From positions 248,001-312,000 of the forward strand of contig VZRR01004734.1 of assembly GCA_013398015.1 (NCBI GenBank): a stretch of DNA of 64,000 bases. Direction: 5' to 3'. Positions 1 to 57,385 of this stretch are shown one piece after another (positions within the stretch are counted from its first letter, which is position 1; every line of letters begins with the position of its first letter). Both the position numbers and the translations under genes were made by a program. The DNA comes from Oreocharis arfaki. Its lineage: Eukaryota > Chordata > Aves > Passeriformes > Paramythiidae. The notes beneath the pieces are model-generated. The model ran no database searches, was not told where the DNA came from, and saw only the letters and a program-made list of their open reading frames with translations.

Positions 1-240
1 CAGCTGTCCCGGCGTCCCGGCTTCTTTGCCCTGCGCTGGCGGCCGCTCCGGCCTCAGCCTCTCCTTCATGGCGAAGGGGTCCCCATTCCCCCCTCACCCG
101 TCAGGCGCAGTCCTGAGCGGGGAGGCGAGGCCCCGAGGCTGAGGGGGCGGCGGGCAGGCCCTGGTCCCGCCGTGTCCGGCCGGCGCGGGCCGCCCCTGCC
201 CTCTCGGGGGGCGCCGGGCTGCCGGAGGATGTCGTTTGTA
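1..240. promoter_or_regulatory. CpG-rich island, 3' part of PARN intron 1
   Basis: The first 240 bases are strongly G+C and CpG rich, unlike the AT-rich DNA that follows. The PARN initiator exon should lie just upstream, because exon 2 at 273 begins inside codon 7. This stretch is therefore most likely the downstream shore of the promoter CpG island and the start of intron 1. The ATG triplets at 68 and 229 do not lead in frame into exon 2 across a splice donor that I can support. The exact promoter and transcription start are outside the window. Confidence 0.6.
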
Positions 241-272
241 GTCTCAAGTGTGTTTTACCCCTTTACCTGCAG

Positions 273-46079
<45,807 letters not shown>

Positions 46080-46156
46080 GAAACAACTGCCTTAACAAGT
46101 GGAATTGAGTGAAAGCAGTTGAGAGAATACACCTCTTGGAAGCCATACTTTATTTA

Positions 46157-46162
46157 AATAAA
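46157..46162 (+). terminator. PARN: Proximal poly(A) signal AATAAA
   Basis: A canonical AATAAA lies 78 nt after the stop codon and is followed by agtggtgtt, a GT-rich element. If used, it would give a very short 3' UTR. Confidence 0.5.
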
Positions 46163-46871
46163 GTGGTGTTAACAAAGCAGTATGTGTCCTGAAAATCAGT
46201 TTAATTATTTTAAACTGTTTCTTGAACAATCACTGTCAATTTTACTTGTGTGTGTATCACCTAGTATCTGACTTGTCATTGATCCTGTGAAATCCTTGCT
46301 GTTGTAACTAATGTTAGGTTTAAGAAGCAAGACTCGATGTCCTTTGGTCACCTCCTTTGGCATGCTGGCTATGAACTGTACAAGAACTGGCACTCTGTGA
46401 TTTTGTGCTAGGCTGTTTCCTCTGCTTGGGGAGTTACCACAGCTCTCCTAATATTTAGCTGTTTATTCAGGCAGCATCAGTATGCTGTCAGCATTCTGGA
46501 AGCAGGTAGAACTGCAGTTTCACATTGCTTTCTACCAGTTACTTTATCTGGGAACATTTTTTTGAATTTCTGTTCTCTACCCCCACCCCCTGTACAGGTG
46601 GTATTCATCTAAATACCAGCATTACACATACCTTACCTTTTCAAAAAACTGTAACTTAAAAGTTTCTCAAACATTAATTTCCTGGTGGGAGGTAGTTTTT
46701 CTTTGTTTTCACATCTGTTGTTGTTTCCACTTTTAAATTCTGATTTTGTAAAAAATGTTTTTGGTACCTGTGATAAACCTGCTAACTGCACCAGCCCTTT
46801 ATTTGTTTAAAAAAGGATCTGCATTGGTAGATTTCAGAAAATGTTTGATATTTAAATTTTTGTATCATGGA

Positions 46872-46912
46872 AATAAAACCAAAATATGTATTTCCATAAC
46901 ATGAAAATTAAA
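46872..46912 (+). terminator. PARN: Distal poly(A) signals AATAAA and ATTAAA
   Basis: AATAAA at 46872-46877 and ATTAAA at 46907-46912 are followed by the G/T-rich ggcttggttttattt. They are the most likely main 3' end of PARN, with a UTR of about 0.8-0.85 kb. Confidence 0.6.
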
Positions 46913-46930
46913 GACATTTTCTTAGGAACT

Positions 46931-48578
46931 GGCTTGGTTTTATTTATTAGCACCTGAAGTGGTTTTAGTGAAATTTTTTTTTTTTTTTTTTCTTTCCTTC
47001 TTCCTAATATGGCCCTGCATTGGTCATCCTGTGAGTATCAGAGCCTTTTGTTCCATGGACTATTTTCAAGATATTTGTGAAATCTAACCAAGAAAAGCAA
47101 GCTTGTTGTTGTAAGATTTAAATCACTCTGTGTTTCCCTTGGAGGGGTGAAAACAAAAGAGAGTTCTACAAATCAGCAAGTTCAAAACCATGGCTGGGGA
47201 AGAGTGGAATATTAAGAAGGCTTTATCATATGGTATTTACACTAGAGTGGGAACCACTGTCATTTAAACATGGAATAATCTATTTGAAGGTATGTCGAAA
47301 TTCAGGGGTTTTTAAATGATTGTGAACTTGCATTGCAAAGGGAAAAATAATTTCAAGATGTTAAATGTGAAAGATTGCATTTCTAACTTTAGAATACTCC
47401 CAGAAGGTACTATAAATTAATTAAATTGTTTAATAGCAGCTCTATTCTCACACTAAAATGTGGGAAAGAAGACTTGCTCTTAGTGATGCAAGGGAAAATT
47501 AGTAACTGAACTCTTCCGCTCTCAAGGATCCAGAGACTTTTCTTCCCTAAGACTCATGACCTTAGGACTAAATACTTAACTCACTTTCATCTTGAGTATC
47601 CAAACCAATTTGCACATTTAGTTCTCAGACTATGTGCAACACCTAATAAAAGTTGTCTAGAGTATTCATCTCTTGTGGAGGTGATTCAGGTGCATCACAC
47701 AGTGTTCTCCCCGAATGTTGGAATGAGTTACTAACTACATATCCTAAAGAACTGGCGTAACATGATTTGGGACAGAGCTTGAGAGTCATGATGAGAAAAG
47801 GATACAAAGTCATTTAAAGGGATTGTCAGAAGTACAGGTTAAGGGGCAAGGAATTATCTGCTCAAGAGACACTGAGGGCCATGCTGTCACAGAGAATCCC
47901 CCTGGAGTCTGTACCCCGAGGCCATTAGGATCTTCTTCACTCTTGAGCGGCAATGCTTATGTACCTGCAGGGAAAATATAAGTCTTAATTGCATCACAAT
48001 ACAGTCCCTTAAAACTTGTTTCTTCAGAGTAGGCTACGTACATACTTCACTACGACGGTTAACAGCTATACACACTATTTCTACCCACCTCCTGTCAATT
48101 GTCATTTTGAGAAGCAGGATGTTACTGATCTCTATCAGTAATTAAGGCTGCGTAAGAAAGCAGGGTTTTCTTTCATGTCTTTGTGTTTATGTGCGTTTGC
48201 TTTTACCAGTTGACACCTGGGTAAGCTACTAAACTGTGCTGGAGCAGGCTGTAATATTTCTAACACTAAATTTGGGTGGGCGAGTGTCAGAGGTCAGGAA
48301 CGGTGGTGTCCTAAGCAGAGACTAGCCCCACTGATCCCGCACCAGACCTCGCTGTTGTGTGGGGTTTGGTCCACTTCCCTGTGCCTTAAGTGAAATCATT
48401 AATTCTAGGAGGGAAAGAATGTAGCTTAAATTAGATCCACATTTATTTCACAACGTATGTTTAAAATATGTGCGAAGAATTTGTTTTGGGAAAGCAAAGC
48501 TGTCATCGCTAGTTGTGATGGCTCTGGGGGTTCCTGCTCGCTGGGGGTTTGTGCTATTACTGACTTCAGAGGTCATTA
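46931..48578. other. Intergenic sequence 3' of PARN
   Basis: It begins with a T18 run at 46974-46991. G+C rises gradually towards the island that follows. I see no coding exon or named repeat. Confidence 0.5.
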
Positions 48579-48690
48579 AATCACAGAATATCCTAAGGAT
48601 CGTCGAGTCCAGCTCCTGGCCCTGCACCCGACAGCCCCGAGCCTCCCCCGTGTGCCTGAGAGCGTTGTCCCGGCGCAGCTCGCACTCGGG
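48579..48690 (-). mobile_element. CR1 LINE 3' end, minus strand, GC-enriched
   Basis: The reverse complement aligns with the CR1 3' end at 60 kb in this same window: ggacaacgctctcaggcaca, cagggccaggagctggactc, gacgatcctt and aggatattctgtgatt. About 18-20 bases (the gggtcccttccaactc block) are missing between the last two. Most differences from the 60-kb copy are to G or C. Confidence 0.8.
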
Positions 48691-49020
48691 CTCTCCGCTC
48701 CTCTCCCGCTGCCCTCAGGGCCGGGCGGGCGCTGGCGGCGCGGCCGCCGCCCCTCCCCTCTTCGCCGCCTGTGTGGCGCCGGGGGCTGCAGCCACCCTGA
48801 GGGGTTGGTTGTGCTTGTGTCTTCCGAGTGTCTGAAGGAGCCGGCATTACCTTGCCCTTGGTAGCGCTGACGTGGAACGTTTTCCTGAGCAGCCGTGCAG
48901 TGGCTTTGCTGTGGCGGTGGGTTCCCCGCGTCCCTGCTTGGGGTAGGGTCAGGAGCAGCCAGTCCTCACCACTGGCTCTGAGGGGACGGAGCTGGGGGGA
49001 CGCTGAGGAGGGTGTAGAAA
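48579..49020. promoter_or_regulatory. CpG-rich island 3' of PARN
   Basis: About 440 bases are G+C and CpG rich, peaking at 48,700-48,800 with ggcgcggccgccgcc. The island includes the minus-strand CR1 copy and lies about 1.7 kb past the PARN 3' end. It could be the promoter of an unannotated transcript or simply a GC-rich repeat remnant. The 121- and 144-codon frames over it on both strands follow from the high G+C. Confidence 0.45.
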
Positions 49021-52000
49021 GCAACAAGTATAGAAGAGCTGGAAGATAGCGTTGAAGGAAGTGAGGAATTGCCTTGAGAAAATATGGGAGTTTTGTGAGA
49101 AGTGTTTAAAAAAAGAGAAGGGCACTTCGGAGTGTAGGCCTGAAATCTGAGGAAATGATGTGGAGAAACATGAGGGAGGTCTGGCTCAGCAGCAAGTGAG
49201 GTAGGTGAGCTGAAACCCTGCCACTGCAGAGCAACGAGAATGCGCTTATTTGGCTGGAACTTAGACTTGACAGTGATAATTTATCTGTGGTGATGGAGTA
49301 CTTCATTGCTCACCTCAGAAAGCATGTTAAAACTGTATTTGAAGTAATAAATTTCAAATTCATCTCAAGTATTTATGGGCGAGAAATGTTAACGTGTCCA
49401 AATGCACAGGATTGCAGCACAGGATATAGGAAGTTGCTGGTGAACGAGAAATAGAGATAATTGTGTAGTGTAGACTAAGGGAAGAGTGTGAGTGTCCCTA
49501 AAGCATGGATTTGAAGGGGGACAGGTAAGATACTGAATGAATCCCATGTGAAATCAAGATTGCTGTGGGTGCAACAGCCTTTTCTTGGTCTCAGATTTGA
49601 GCTTATGGAGCAAAAAGTTAAAAGCTTCAAATTATTTAGATGGAGAACTAAATTTTATTATGGAACCAGTGGTAAAACCAAGAGAGAGACAGAAAGCTAA
49701 AACTTCTGGTGATTGTGGGAAAAAGTAAATGTTGTAATTCTTTTTTTCTTCAAACTTCTGAGTTCTGTCATGGTGCCCAGAAAACGTCTGGTACCCTGGA
49801 TGTATTCGCTGTCTTTAAATCATAGTAAACATAATGCAGACAAAAATGTCCTCTGCAATTCAGCATCGGAGCATAAAGAAGACTCCTGACAATCAAAAGT
49901 TCTTGGCTTCTAATGTGTTTAGACCACTGCCAGCTGAGCAGATGTGTACATTGAAAAAGATTCCTCAAGTTACTCCACAGTACATTTAGTAAATGAATAA
50001 ACATTTGCTTGTTTGTATTGTACTGTTGTAGCTTTAAACTTACACCAAATTAACACTCCATGTGTGCTTTACAGAAATACTGCCACATGCTCATTGGATT
50101 AGGAGCAATAGATGGTGGGTTAGACTGAGGTTTATAGGGTCGTTGTATTAATATTTTGGATGTTATTTTTGCTTTAACAGGTATGTAGGAAGCTAATCTA
50201 AAAATATTTTTTTCCATCAGAATAATTATTGGCAGCCATGTGCTTCCATGAGTGCTATAGGAGATCACAAGTTGGTCTCAGCTCAAGGCAAAGTTGTATG
50301 GAATACATTCAGAAATGCAATATATGAAACATTCAGCCAAACTGGGAAAAGTTAGATTTCCCTGTGCTTATATTAATTTCTTAAAAGAACTGATAGTCGT
50401 ATTTGTACATAAACAGTTTATAGTCTGCAAGTTTTGCAAACAATGGTGTTGTTTATTACCAGAGTGACCCTGTGTGATGGGGTTGGTAGTGGTGTGCCGC
50501 TGAACATGGAAGTCTGGAGGTTGGCTGTGCTGAGCCAGTTGAATCCTAATCTCTGCTCTGTTTTCAACCCATCAAATGACTGAAAATACAATTGTATTAG
50601 AGCTGATTGCTTCCAAAAAACCTTTTGGAGTTAACAGTTCCTTTTATAAGTCTCAAAAAGCTTTGCACTGTTCATGAGGTAAGAATGGCTGTTTTGTTTG
50701 ATTCTGAATATGTATTTTAACTTTGAATATTTATTTCAAATGGGATTTTAAGCCTAGGATGTTTAAGGGTGACCGAACATGTTTAGTTCGTGTATATACT
50801 CAGTGCTGGAGTTTTTTTATTTTGTTGTTCTTTTTTTTTTTTGGTTAAATGTTAGATGACTTAATTGTAGAATGCTTCTTACTTCAAAAATGTCTGCCTC
50901 AAGCTTATGCAGGTGTTTACCATTTACAATTTTTGCGTTAGGGGAAGTTGCTTGCCTCATTTGCAGTAAATGACTGATACATATTTGCTAACAATACCAC
51001 AGTAATTTAAAATTGACCCTCTGTTCTGTTTAGAAAAGGTTTACGCTTCAGCCTTTCCTTTCAATTCTCTTATATGCTCGATTTAATTTCAGTTATCCTA
51101 TTTTTGATGTGCTGTTGAGAAGCTGCCAGTTACCATTAGGAACTTCTTGCTACAGTGGTGTAGAACTGTTGAAAGTGGAAATAATAGTTCAGTTGTTTGG
51201 TCCTGTGCTGAGCATGTTGTCTTCAGTGAATAACACAGTGTTGCAAAGTCTTCTACACCCAGAGAATTTCACCTCAGTATTACTGAACTCCCTCACCTGT
51301 AGACTAAAAACTCTTTCTGCTGGGTTGTGCCATACTCCCCTGGGGTTTTACTGTAATTGTTGCTAAAACAGATTAAAGGATGGTGGTACTAAATGATGAG
51401 TCTGTGAAGAAGTTAACGGGAAGTGTTTATACTGGCAGATTTTAGGAGGTAAATGAGGTGTTGCTTGGAATGTTTAGTATTCCATTCTCATAGAACAGAT
51501 CACTGTATTTTTAGTACTTCAGTCAGGTCTCTTAATTGAAGTAAATTCTTTTGTCTCACAGAAGGTGCAGAGCTAAGATGTTCTAAAGTGTTTGTAACAT
51601 CTTAATAATAATTTGTAATGGATATTTGCAATTATGCACAGAGGAATTTTTGAGACTCACAACTTTGGTTTTAATAATGTCCAAGAACAGGAATTTAACA
51701 TCTAATTGTTCATCTAATTCATGTCTAACATGACATTTGGGATGGGGATGTGTCTAAAGTAAAATGAAGATTCAGTGGCAGGATCACTTGTTTTATATCT
51801 TTTAGCCTTTTTATGCCTTCTATTTGCTTTTTGAAGAAAGAGCTAGAAGAATTAGACTAAATTTAAACTAAGTATGAAAATATTTTAGACTGATGGTTTT
51901 AACAAATACCTCTTTTCCTTACAACTACTCTGAAATATATTTTGAAACACTGATGATGACAGTAGTAATAAGTCAATTCGGTATGATTAGTGGCTCATAC

Positions 52001-53788
52001 TGAAATCTAAATTAATGTAGTTTATCCTGCAAAAAATTATAGCAGCAGCTATGCAAACTGCGAAACTGTCAAATTTGTAGGAAGACTAAAGAATAGAATG
52101 ATGCTCAATTTAATGTATTTCCATACTAGTAGCACTCAAATGTTAGCAGGTGGAGCTGGTTTTTTGCCTTGGAAGTAATCTGTGAAAGACATGTGTCTGA
52201 AATTGCTACTCCAGCATATAAAATAGGTCTAATAAGCAACAGTAAAAAGTAGCATTTTCTGAGGAAAGTGCACTATTTTTCATGGCAAAAAAAGGCTTCA
52301 GTGTTCTGAGATGATTCCCTGTATAGTCTGGCAATTTTTGAAGACTTGCTGAATGTACAAACTCATATTTGAAGAGACATTGTCTGGGGTTTTTTTGTGT
52401 TTATGATACCTAATCTTAGGGGGTGTGTGTTACGAGCACAAGCTAGAAGCTTTTGTGCATGTGTCCCAGTATCTTCAAAAGCATACGGACTTCCTTATTC
52501 TGGCTTGCCAAAACAGGCACTCAGGCCTGTATATTTTGGTGAAACAGAAGACTTTCTGTCAGTAGATGCTTTTCAATCTGGTGTAGATGTTTTCTCAGTT
52601 CATATAAGGAATTTGGAAAGTTCTGTGTTTTGCTTCTACAGGACAAGACAAGAATTGAGATATGTTCTGAATTCCAGTTTCTTAAATAAAGATAATTCCC
52701 TGCGTTCCTTCCCGAGCATATTTCAACAGTTTAAGGTAATGCGCAACAAATTTAAAGGTGGCTACCACACTCTCATCTATTTCTATTTACAGAATGCTCA
52801 CTTATGTTAAATAAACCAAACACTTTCTTGTTTCCTGAATGCATTTCTGAAAACAAACACGTGCATAAACTCACTATTTAGAAATGCAGTAAAAAAGCCT
52901 TTGAAAAATGTTGAATGTATGCATTACATCCACTTTTACTTGTGTATATTTTACCTTTATATTTAGGAATAAATTATTGGGATAAAAATTCTGTTTTGAA
53001 TTGAACATTGAGTACAAGTTCAAATGTAGTCACACAGTTTAAGGTAGATTTGTGAACTGTAATCAGTATTTATAGCTCCATTACTCCTTTTGGCAAATAG
53101 GTTTCACGTTGTTTCTCTCTGCAAGAATTGAAATTATCACTGTGTTTGAAATTGCAGTCTCTTTACCTCTCCCAGGCAATCTGTGTAATCTCAGTGTGTT
53201 CATGGGTAAGAGCACTGCATCTCCACATGCGGAATATTTACCTGAAGTGGAACATAAAATGAATAATCTGGCATGATGACTGTTTAATGTACTGCAAGGG
53301 TTGTGTTCAGCCATGCTGCCACCAGTGCAAAGGGATTCCTGCAAGCAGGAAGGCTGGGGGCACTGACAAACAGCTCATTTAACAGCCTGGGAACTGTACA
53401 TTGTCAAATACGATAAAAGCTAGAGAAAACTGCAAGAGTTTTGCTTGGAAGCTGAAGACCTAACCCAAAACCAAAAAAATCCTACAATTGCTGAAAGAAA
53501 ATGGACATAGGTTATCAGTAAAGATGAGAAGAAGCTAATTAGTTGTTGAATTCTTGCCTATGTCTTCTACACATTTAATGTCTCTTAAACGAAACTGAAA
53601 AGTCTTGTGCAGGTAAGATTTTGTGCAGGGATGCCCTTTGACAAATGTGACACTAGAGTGAGAAAAGATAAAATTGTTTTCCTGTCTTGTTGAATAGCAT
53701 GCAATTCTGTCAACACTGCCTGGAAGTGTTGAGTGCTCCGCTGGACCACGAGATATAGATGTTCACACTGGGGAAGATTCTATGTGTC

Positions 53789-53807
53789 TCGTCCTTACTA
53801 AGGACGA
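53789..53807. repeat. Inverted repeat, 9-bp arms, 1-nt centre
   Basis: TCGTCCTTA, a central C, then TAAGGACGA form a nearly perfect palindrome in intergenic DNA. Confidence 0.6.
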
Positions 53808-56800
53808 CTAATTCATAGTCCCTGACATATTACTGTTTAACATGAATGTAATAGTGTAACAAGCTCTAAGGTTACTACTGCTTGTTTGCAGAGCTCTTCT
53901 ATTAAATGTCAATACTGTGGCATTTATATCACAGATCCTTACAAGAACCTACTTTTCTTTTGTTATGTTAGCAAACAATACAGAAACATTTAGTCAAATA
54001 GACATTGGAAAATGAAAGAAATGGTTTGTATTGTGCAAATTCCTTTACTTGATTCTTTTACATCCTTAATAAGAACCCTGACACCTCATTTAATCATTTA
54101 GTTTTAGTTTGTAAAAGTGGGAAATATTTTCTTATCAACCATTCATATTAGGTTTACTATCTGTATGTTTCTTTGAGACAGCTGGAAGATGCTAGATATA
54201 CTTTAAGTTTTTCAGCTTTCTACTTAGTTTTTCAGTTAATAGGTAATTACTGAGACTGTTAGCAGATTTTGCTGAAGAAGACATCATGCAGTCTTTGAAG
54301 AGAATATTCAATTTCTATTCCATCCTGGTTTGGGGGGGTCTTGGTTGTATTGCAAGGCACATTCTAAAAACAAAATACATAAATGTGTTGTCTAGCTCTA
54401 GATGGGAATATGTGGTGGCTGCAGATGTGTATATGATATGCACAGGAAGAATAAGGCCAAGCATTGGCATCTCAGTACTGTGGGAAACAGAATAGAGTAA
54501 GTGATCTTTCTGGCCTATAAATCTGACTGGAGTTATATTTGCTAACAGTCCAACTGTAGAAACTTCTGGGAAAAAACAGCAGGAAGCTGACACTTGTCTA
54601 GTGTTCTGAGTAATGTAAGTGCCAACTAACTCATGTTCAGGAAACTCGGGGGTTTGTCCTTTTTTCTTAATGCTGAAAAGTATTTGCATCTCAGATATGT
54701 TTAGAGTTCAGTCTGGCAAAAAGGTCAGTTGGTTTTCAAGTTTCCTCTAAGGAGAAGTGAGTTGCTTGCCAAGTTTAATGTAGTCTAACCTAGACGAACG
54801 GAAAGTAAAAATGTTTACTGTTGTGAGATGTAAATACAAGTACTTGTAGTAGATCAGAAAAATTAGCAAGACTTGTGACTTTTATATATATTTCCATTGC
54901 TGCTCTTGCTTTGTGTATTCTGAACCTATCAGACATCAGTGTTTACTCCATAGATTAGGAGAGCCCTGCTAAGATCTATCCATATGCAAACTAAAAAAAC
55001 CCCCATCACACTGAATTTTCAAAGGTTTTCGTGTAAGCAGCACAGAGCTATTATTGTAGATAACAAACTGAGGGTGCTGCCATGTTCCAGAGTTTTTTCT
55101 GTGGAATAGAAATCAGTGTGAATGATTCTGAGAGAAAGTCTGAGCTGTGCCAGTGATCCTTCTGGTTGGGTGGATCGACTTTAGCATGCTCTGGCTGGGT
55201 TTTAGGTAACTGCAATTGGTACTGGAAACTGGAATGGAAAAAATGGGTAATATAAATAAGTTAAGGCATCCATAATCGTAGATACACAGTATCTGCTTAA
55301 TAATAAAACTGAGGCAGGGACTTAACAGCCCTTAAAAAATTCAAAATATCCAAACAGAAGAATAACTGGACAATTGACATAGTTAAGTTGAAAATCGTGA
55401 GTGCTTTACTTATATTTTGTTAGAAGAAGGTAATGGCTTAGTGATTAAATAATATTCAAAATCAGTCTCCCACTCCCCCTTCATTTCCTGAAGTTTGAGC
55501 CCTGTTTAAATCACTGTAGAACTGCTTGGCACTTAGTCGTATTCAGACGTGCCAGTTCATGCACTTCTCTGTGATCCAGCTCACTCTCACGTGGCTGCAA
55601 CTGTCTCACACCTTTCATGCTCTGGAAGGTTTTTGTCTTTTTAGCACTGAGTTGAGAGGGAGCTACGAATGCAAGGCTTGGAGTTTGAGCAGCTGCATCA
55701 GTTCCGTTGTACAATACCCAATTCTTATGCCATACGTGCTACTGAATACTATATTCTACATATTCCTCAACTTGGAAGCTGAAAAGCCTCTAGAAATCAT
55801 TTGTCTGAAACTAAAGCAATTCTTCACAGAGTGATTTGTCTCTCTTCCACCCTGAGATGTTTATCACAAGTTCAACACTGAGATTCATGGTTGGTGGGAA
55901 TCTGCAAACATGTTGATCTTTGTTTTTATATGTACTTACTAGAGATTTTATAACAAATATGAATAATGGAATTTTCTTCTCCTTTAGTTTATTTGTGTTT
56001 CCACTGCTCTGTTGAGGATTATACAGCAGCATACAGCTTAACCAGAACAGTTCACAAATGAGTTTTCAAACTTAGTGTAGAATGAGATATGATTTAAGGG
56101 ATTTCTTATTTGCCTTCACAGTGCTTTTTATTCTTGAGACACAATCTTATTCTCAAAAAGACAGAAATCCTCAATTATTGGAACTATATGTAAGTAGCTA
56201 TGGCTGGGAGACTCAACACTGAGTCAATCTGCAGAGGTTTAAAGTGTTTTGTAAGTGTGAATTTAATATTGTATTTAGCTGAAGTTTTTAGTTGAGGATG
56301 GTTCTTCAGGGAAGCTGTGAAGATTTATAGTGTTGTAAGGGGAGACAGTTCAGTATTTCCTGTCTTTGCTAGCTCTAGGTAGAGTAATTGTTCTGGCAAT
56401 TTTACTGGCGCTTCTTTCAGTTTACTATAAAATCATATCACAACGAGCTTCACATTTTTCCAACAAAATCAAACCAGAAAAATGACTATTTCAATAGGTC
56501 CCAGGGCTAGAATGGCTCTAGCACTTAATCCGATGGTTATTGTAGAGCTGTTTTAATGCTACAAAATTTCTAGAGGATGTCCTACTTAAATTATGTTTCA
56601 TTCGTGTAGTATAAGTGTGTTCTATTGTCTGGTTTTGTTCTGTTATTCTTCCCTTTAATAGTCACCTAAAAGGAACAGCCACTGAATTGCTAAAAATGAG
56701 GATGAATGACACATTGTAAGGAAAGAGGCTCTATGCCAAATTCCACACATTTACACTGCCAACATTTATCCACAATGTTGGCAAAGTGGAGAAACACTTC

Positions 56801-57349
56801 TGAGCTGCTCTGTTATTTATGAGACAGATTTTTTTTTTTCCTGGTAGGATGGTGCTGGATAATCTGATTTTTGTCACCGTCAGCTTAGCCACCAGTTTTT
56901 AGGGTGACATTGGGCAACACGCTTTAACCCTTCTGTGTCTCTGGTTTCTCCATCTGAAATGGAAATGATACTTACATATCTGACATTACTCTGAGATTGA
57001 ATTCAGTTAAACTCCATAAGTATATTTTATTTTCATGTGAGGCATTATTACATATTAAAAGAATAATTGCTTAAATGAATTTAGTCCTTATTTACTCAGG
57101 ACTATGTGAATTTTTTCCATGAAAGCAGTACATGGTGAATTAACTTGTTTCACATCTATTATAAATCGTTGGGCAAAATCAGGTATGACAGTTTTCTTCA
57201 ATTTCATTTGACAAATATGACCATAAACACTTAATGATATTCTGTCTCATTTGTTCTTTCTGAAATCATTCCAGGATCTGTCTGCACTGTGAAATACCAA
57301 GTTTTTGTGCCTTGGTCCTTTCCCCTTCCCTCTGCCTCCATAGTGTTTT

Positions 57350-57385
57350 AACTAAACTGTGTTATTTAACTAAACTGTGTTATTC
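57350..57385 (+). repeat. 18-bp tandem duplication
   Basis: Two adjacent copies of aactaaactgtgttatt plus one base (t in the first copy, c in the second) point to a recent local duplication. Confidence 0.75.

Larger units (their letters stand above)
46080..46930 (+). other. PARN: PARN 3' UTR (inferred)
   Basis: About 850 bases follow the stop codon and end just past the late poly(A) signals, followed by a T/G-rich stretch. The exact cleavage site is not visible. A 62-codon minus-strand frame inside it has no support. Confidence 0.6.

Noticed and set aside
68..70. ATG at 68 as the PARN start
   Set aside because: It gives no N-terminus resembling the conserved PARN start and does not join exon 2 in frame through a visible donor.
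48470..49027. 121- and 144-codon frames over the CpG island
   Set aside because: High G+C removes stop codons on both strands; the translations are Pro/Ala/Arg/Gly biased, and part is CR1.
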